From positions 1-15,450 of the forward strand of contig PKZC01000397.1 of assembly GCA_003132905.1 (NCBI GenBank): a stretch of 15,450 nt of DNA. The letters run 5' to 3'. The position numbers and the translations under genes are program-made. Shown here piece by piece: positions 14,112 through 15,450 of this stretch (the first letter of the stretch is position 1; the number at the start of each line of letters is the position of its first letter). The DNA comes from Bryobacterales bacterium. Lineage in GTDB: Bacteria > Acidobacteriota > Terriglobia > Bryobacterales > Bryobacteraceae. The notes beneath the pieces were generated by a model that made no database searches, was not told where the DNA came from, and saw only the letters and a program-made list of their open reading frames with translations.

Positions 14112-15338
14112 ATGGAACCCGATCTCGACAGGCGGATCGATCGGTACGTGAATCGCGAACTGCATCCAGCGGCTGCTCGGGCGCTGGCTCACGAAGCGCT
14201 GGACGATTCTAATCTGTTCGACGAGTTGACTGCGGTCGCATTGGTGCAAGCAGCGTTGGAATCGCCCGCCACCACGGACCGGGCGTTGGCGCAGGCGGCG
14301 CTGGACGATGAAACTTTGTTCGACACCTTGGTAGCGCGCGGGGCGGTTGAAGCGGCGGCTCGCGCTCCTCGCAAACGTCCGGGCTTCAAGTGGGCGATAG
14401 CTGGGCTGGCGGCGGTTGCCGCAGGGCTGCTCACGTTCGTTCTCCTGCGGCCTTCGTCGCATCCTGTGCACCAACCGGCACAACAGGCGCGCGGCATTGT
14501 GGCAAAGCGAATTGCTGCATCGGCGATTTTGCTCACCAGCGACCTGCAACCCGCTCCATCGCACGACGCTTTAGTTTTTCGAGGGACAAACGGGGGCAGC
14601 CGTGCGCCGAAATCAGATGGCGTGATCGTCTCGATCGAAGATGGCATTGCTTCGGTAAACTTGGGGTCGATCGACGGCCTGGAACAGGGAACGGAACTCC
14701 CGTTGCCCGGCAATCCGCCAGGAGGACGCATCGTCGTCACGACAGTGTTTCGCGATCACGCCCGCGGCACAATTTCAGCTGACGCCGCAATGCGCGCAGG
14801 CGATCCGGTGCGCGTCCCATCCTCGGCGCATCTTGGCGCAATTCTGCAACAAGTGGACGCGCTCGCGGCAGGCGGCAATCTGAAAGCGGCGCGCGATGTT
14901 GCACAAGCAGCGCTAGCCGGTGGAACACCCGGCGAAACTCGTCCGCTTCTGGAGCGCCTTGCGGCGATTGAGTATCAAACCGGCGCACCCGATGCGGCCC
15001 GGGAACGCTACGAGGTGGCCGTCAACAATTTCGCGCAACCGCCGGCGGCTCGCTCCACCGAGCAGGGATCCACGCTCGCGAGCTACGGAGCGTTATGTCT
15101 GTTGAGCGGCGACGTGGATCAGGCTGCGGACCTGCTGCGCAAAGCTCTCGCGCAGTCGCCGTCGGCCTTTCTGAAGGCTGAGATTCTCAATAATCTTGGC
15201 GCGGTGGCCGAGGCGCAGGCTGACCCGGACAAGGCCGCAGGCTACTATAAGCAAGCTCTCGCGCAAACAACATCCAAATCCGAACGGGCGGTCATCGAAG
15301 CGAATCTCGCGCGCGTCAACAGTAGCAAGCGGCCATGA
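14112..15338 (+). CDS. Single-pass membrane protein with TPR-like repeats, possible anti-sigma partner
   Basis: This gene starts two bases after the sigma factor stop and overlaps the next gene by four bases (ATGA at 15335-15338), so the three are co-translated. The cytoplasmic part (1-90) contains a duplicated motif, RALAHEALDDSNLFDELTA (23-41) and RALAQAALDDETLFDTLVA (57-75), set 34 residues apart. One transmembrane helix follows (about 93-112, FKWAIAGLAAVAAGLLTFVL). Then comes a segment with a beta-rich look (168-235, IVSIEDGIASVNLGSIDGLE) and TPR-like helices (about 240-400, for example DQAADLLRKALAQSPSAFLK). No classical zinc-binding anti-sigma HxxxCxxC motif is seen. A role as anti-sigma factor is inferred from position and topology only. 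408 residues. Confidence 0.75.
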   Translation: MEPDLDRRIDRYVNRELHPAAARALAHEALDDSNLFDELTAVALVQAALESPATTDRALAQAALDDETLFDTLVARGAVEAAARAPRKRPGFKWAIAGLAAVAAGLLTFVLLRPSSHPVHQPAQQARGIVAKRIAASAILLTSDLQPAPSHDALVFRGTNGGSRAPKSDGVIVSIEDGIASVNLGSIDGLEQGTELPLPGNPPGGRIVVTTVFRDHARGTISADAAMRAGDPVRVPSSAHLGAILQQVDALAAGGNLKAARDVAQAALAGGTPGETRPLLERLAAIEYQTGAPDAARERYEVAVNNFAQPPAARSTEQGSTLASYGALCLLSGDVDQAADLLRKALAQSPSAFLKAEILNNLGAVAEAQADPDKAAGYYKQALAQTTSKSERAVIEANLARVNSSKRP

Positions 15339-15450
15339 AACAACTCGCCGGTGTTTTGTTGCTGGCAGTATGTCCGATGCTGCTCGCGCAAACGCCCGGC
15401 TGGGACGCGCTCGATCAGCAAGTGGAACAGCTTTACCTGAAAGGTGACTT
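15335..15450 (+). CDS. Start of an exported protein, third gene of the sigma cluster
   Basis: The ATG overlaps the stop of the membrane protein gene (ATGA). The 38 visible codons begin MKQLAGVLLLAVCPMLLAQT, a signal peptide with cleavage near LAQ, followed by DALDQQVEQLYLKGD. This amphipathic opening is typical of the first helix of TPR proteins. The rest lies outside the window, so the product is unknown; a secreted TPR or TPR-CHAT protein would fit the setting but is a guess. The overlap and shared strand place it in the same transcript as the sigma factor and the membrane protein. Confidence 0.7.
   Translation, partial: MKQLAGVLLLAVCPMLLAQTPGWDALDQQVEQLYLKGD

Overview
The window looks like a piece of chromosome from a high-GC, Gram-negative soil-type bacterium, most likely of the phylum Acidobacteriota (Bryobacterales/Solibacter-like). 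I base this on gene content: a DUF1800-DUF1501 pair with large Ig-like extensions, a DUF3300-DUF2950 pair, an ADOP/MacB-type permease remnant, several small secreted Cys-containing proteins and non-standard sigma-like factors. This is recognition from the sequence alone; no search was run.

Layout. 1-3288 (minus): an operon with a DUF1800 exported protein (four near-identical 78-residue Ig-like repeats in its N-terminal half) followed by the start of a Tat-type DUF1501 protein that leaves the window. 3417-4349 (plus): a divergent sigma-70-like regulator. 4385-6939 (minus): an operon DUF3300 -> DUF2950 -> two tiny membrane proteins, with a plausible promoter at 6978-7006. 7068-8973 (plus): a Tat-exported three-domain multicopper oxidase, then an exported GlcG/HbpS-type protein. 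9105-10035 (plus): two tandem single-domain response regulators, each interrupted: copy 1 by an in-frame TAG upstream of the receiver, copy 2 by a -1-type frameshift upstream of the last part of the receiver. 10067-10885: mostly small or doubtful ORFs around one convincing small secreted protein (10255-10563). 10886-11272 (plus): a small exported protein of OB-fold-like appearance, convergent with a TonB-C-terminal protein (11278-12585, minus) that carries a duplicated four-cysteine domain. 12745-12890: the collapsed remnant of an ABC-type permease. 12895-13368 (minus): a GNAT acetyltransferase. 13456-15450 (plus): a tightly packed cluster of an ECF-like sigma factor, a membrane protein with TPR-like repeats that may be its anti-sigma partner, and the start of a further exported protein.

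How the parts fit. Much of the coding capacity is for exported or envelope proteins, and two sigma-like regulators plus two receiver-only proteins point to signalling. The clearest unusual points are the doubly interrupted response-regulator pair, the recent-looking Ig-repeat expansion, the small membrane ORFs attached to DUF3300-DUF2950, the duplicated Cys4 module in the TonB-like protein, and the deletion remnant of the permease. No RNA genes, CRISPR arrays, insertion sequences or phage genes were seen.
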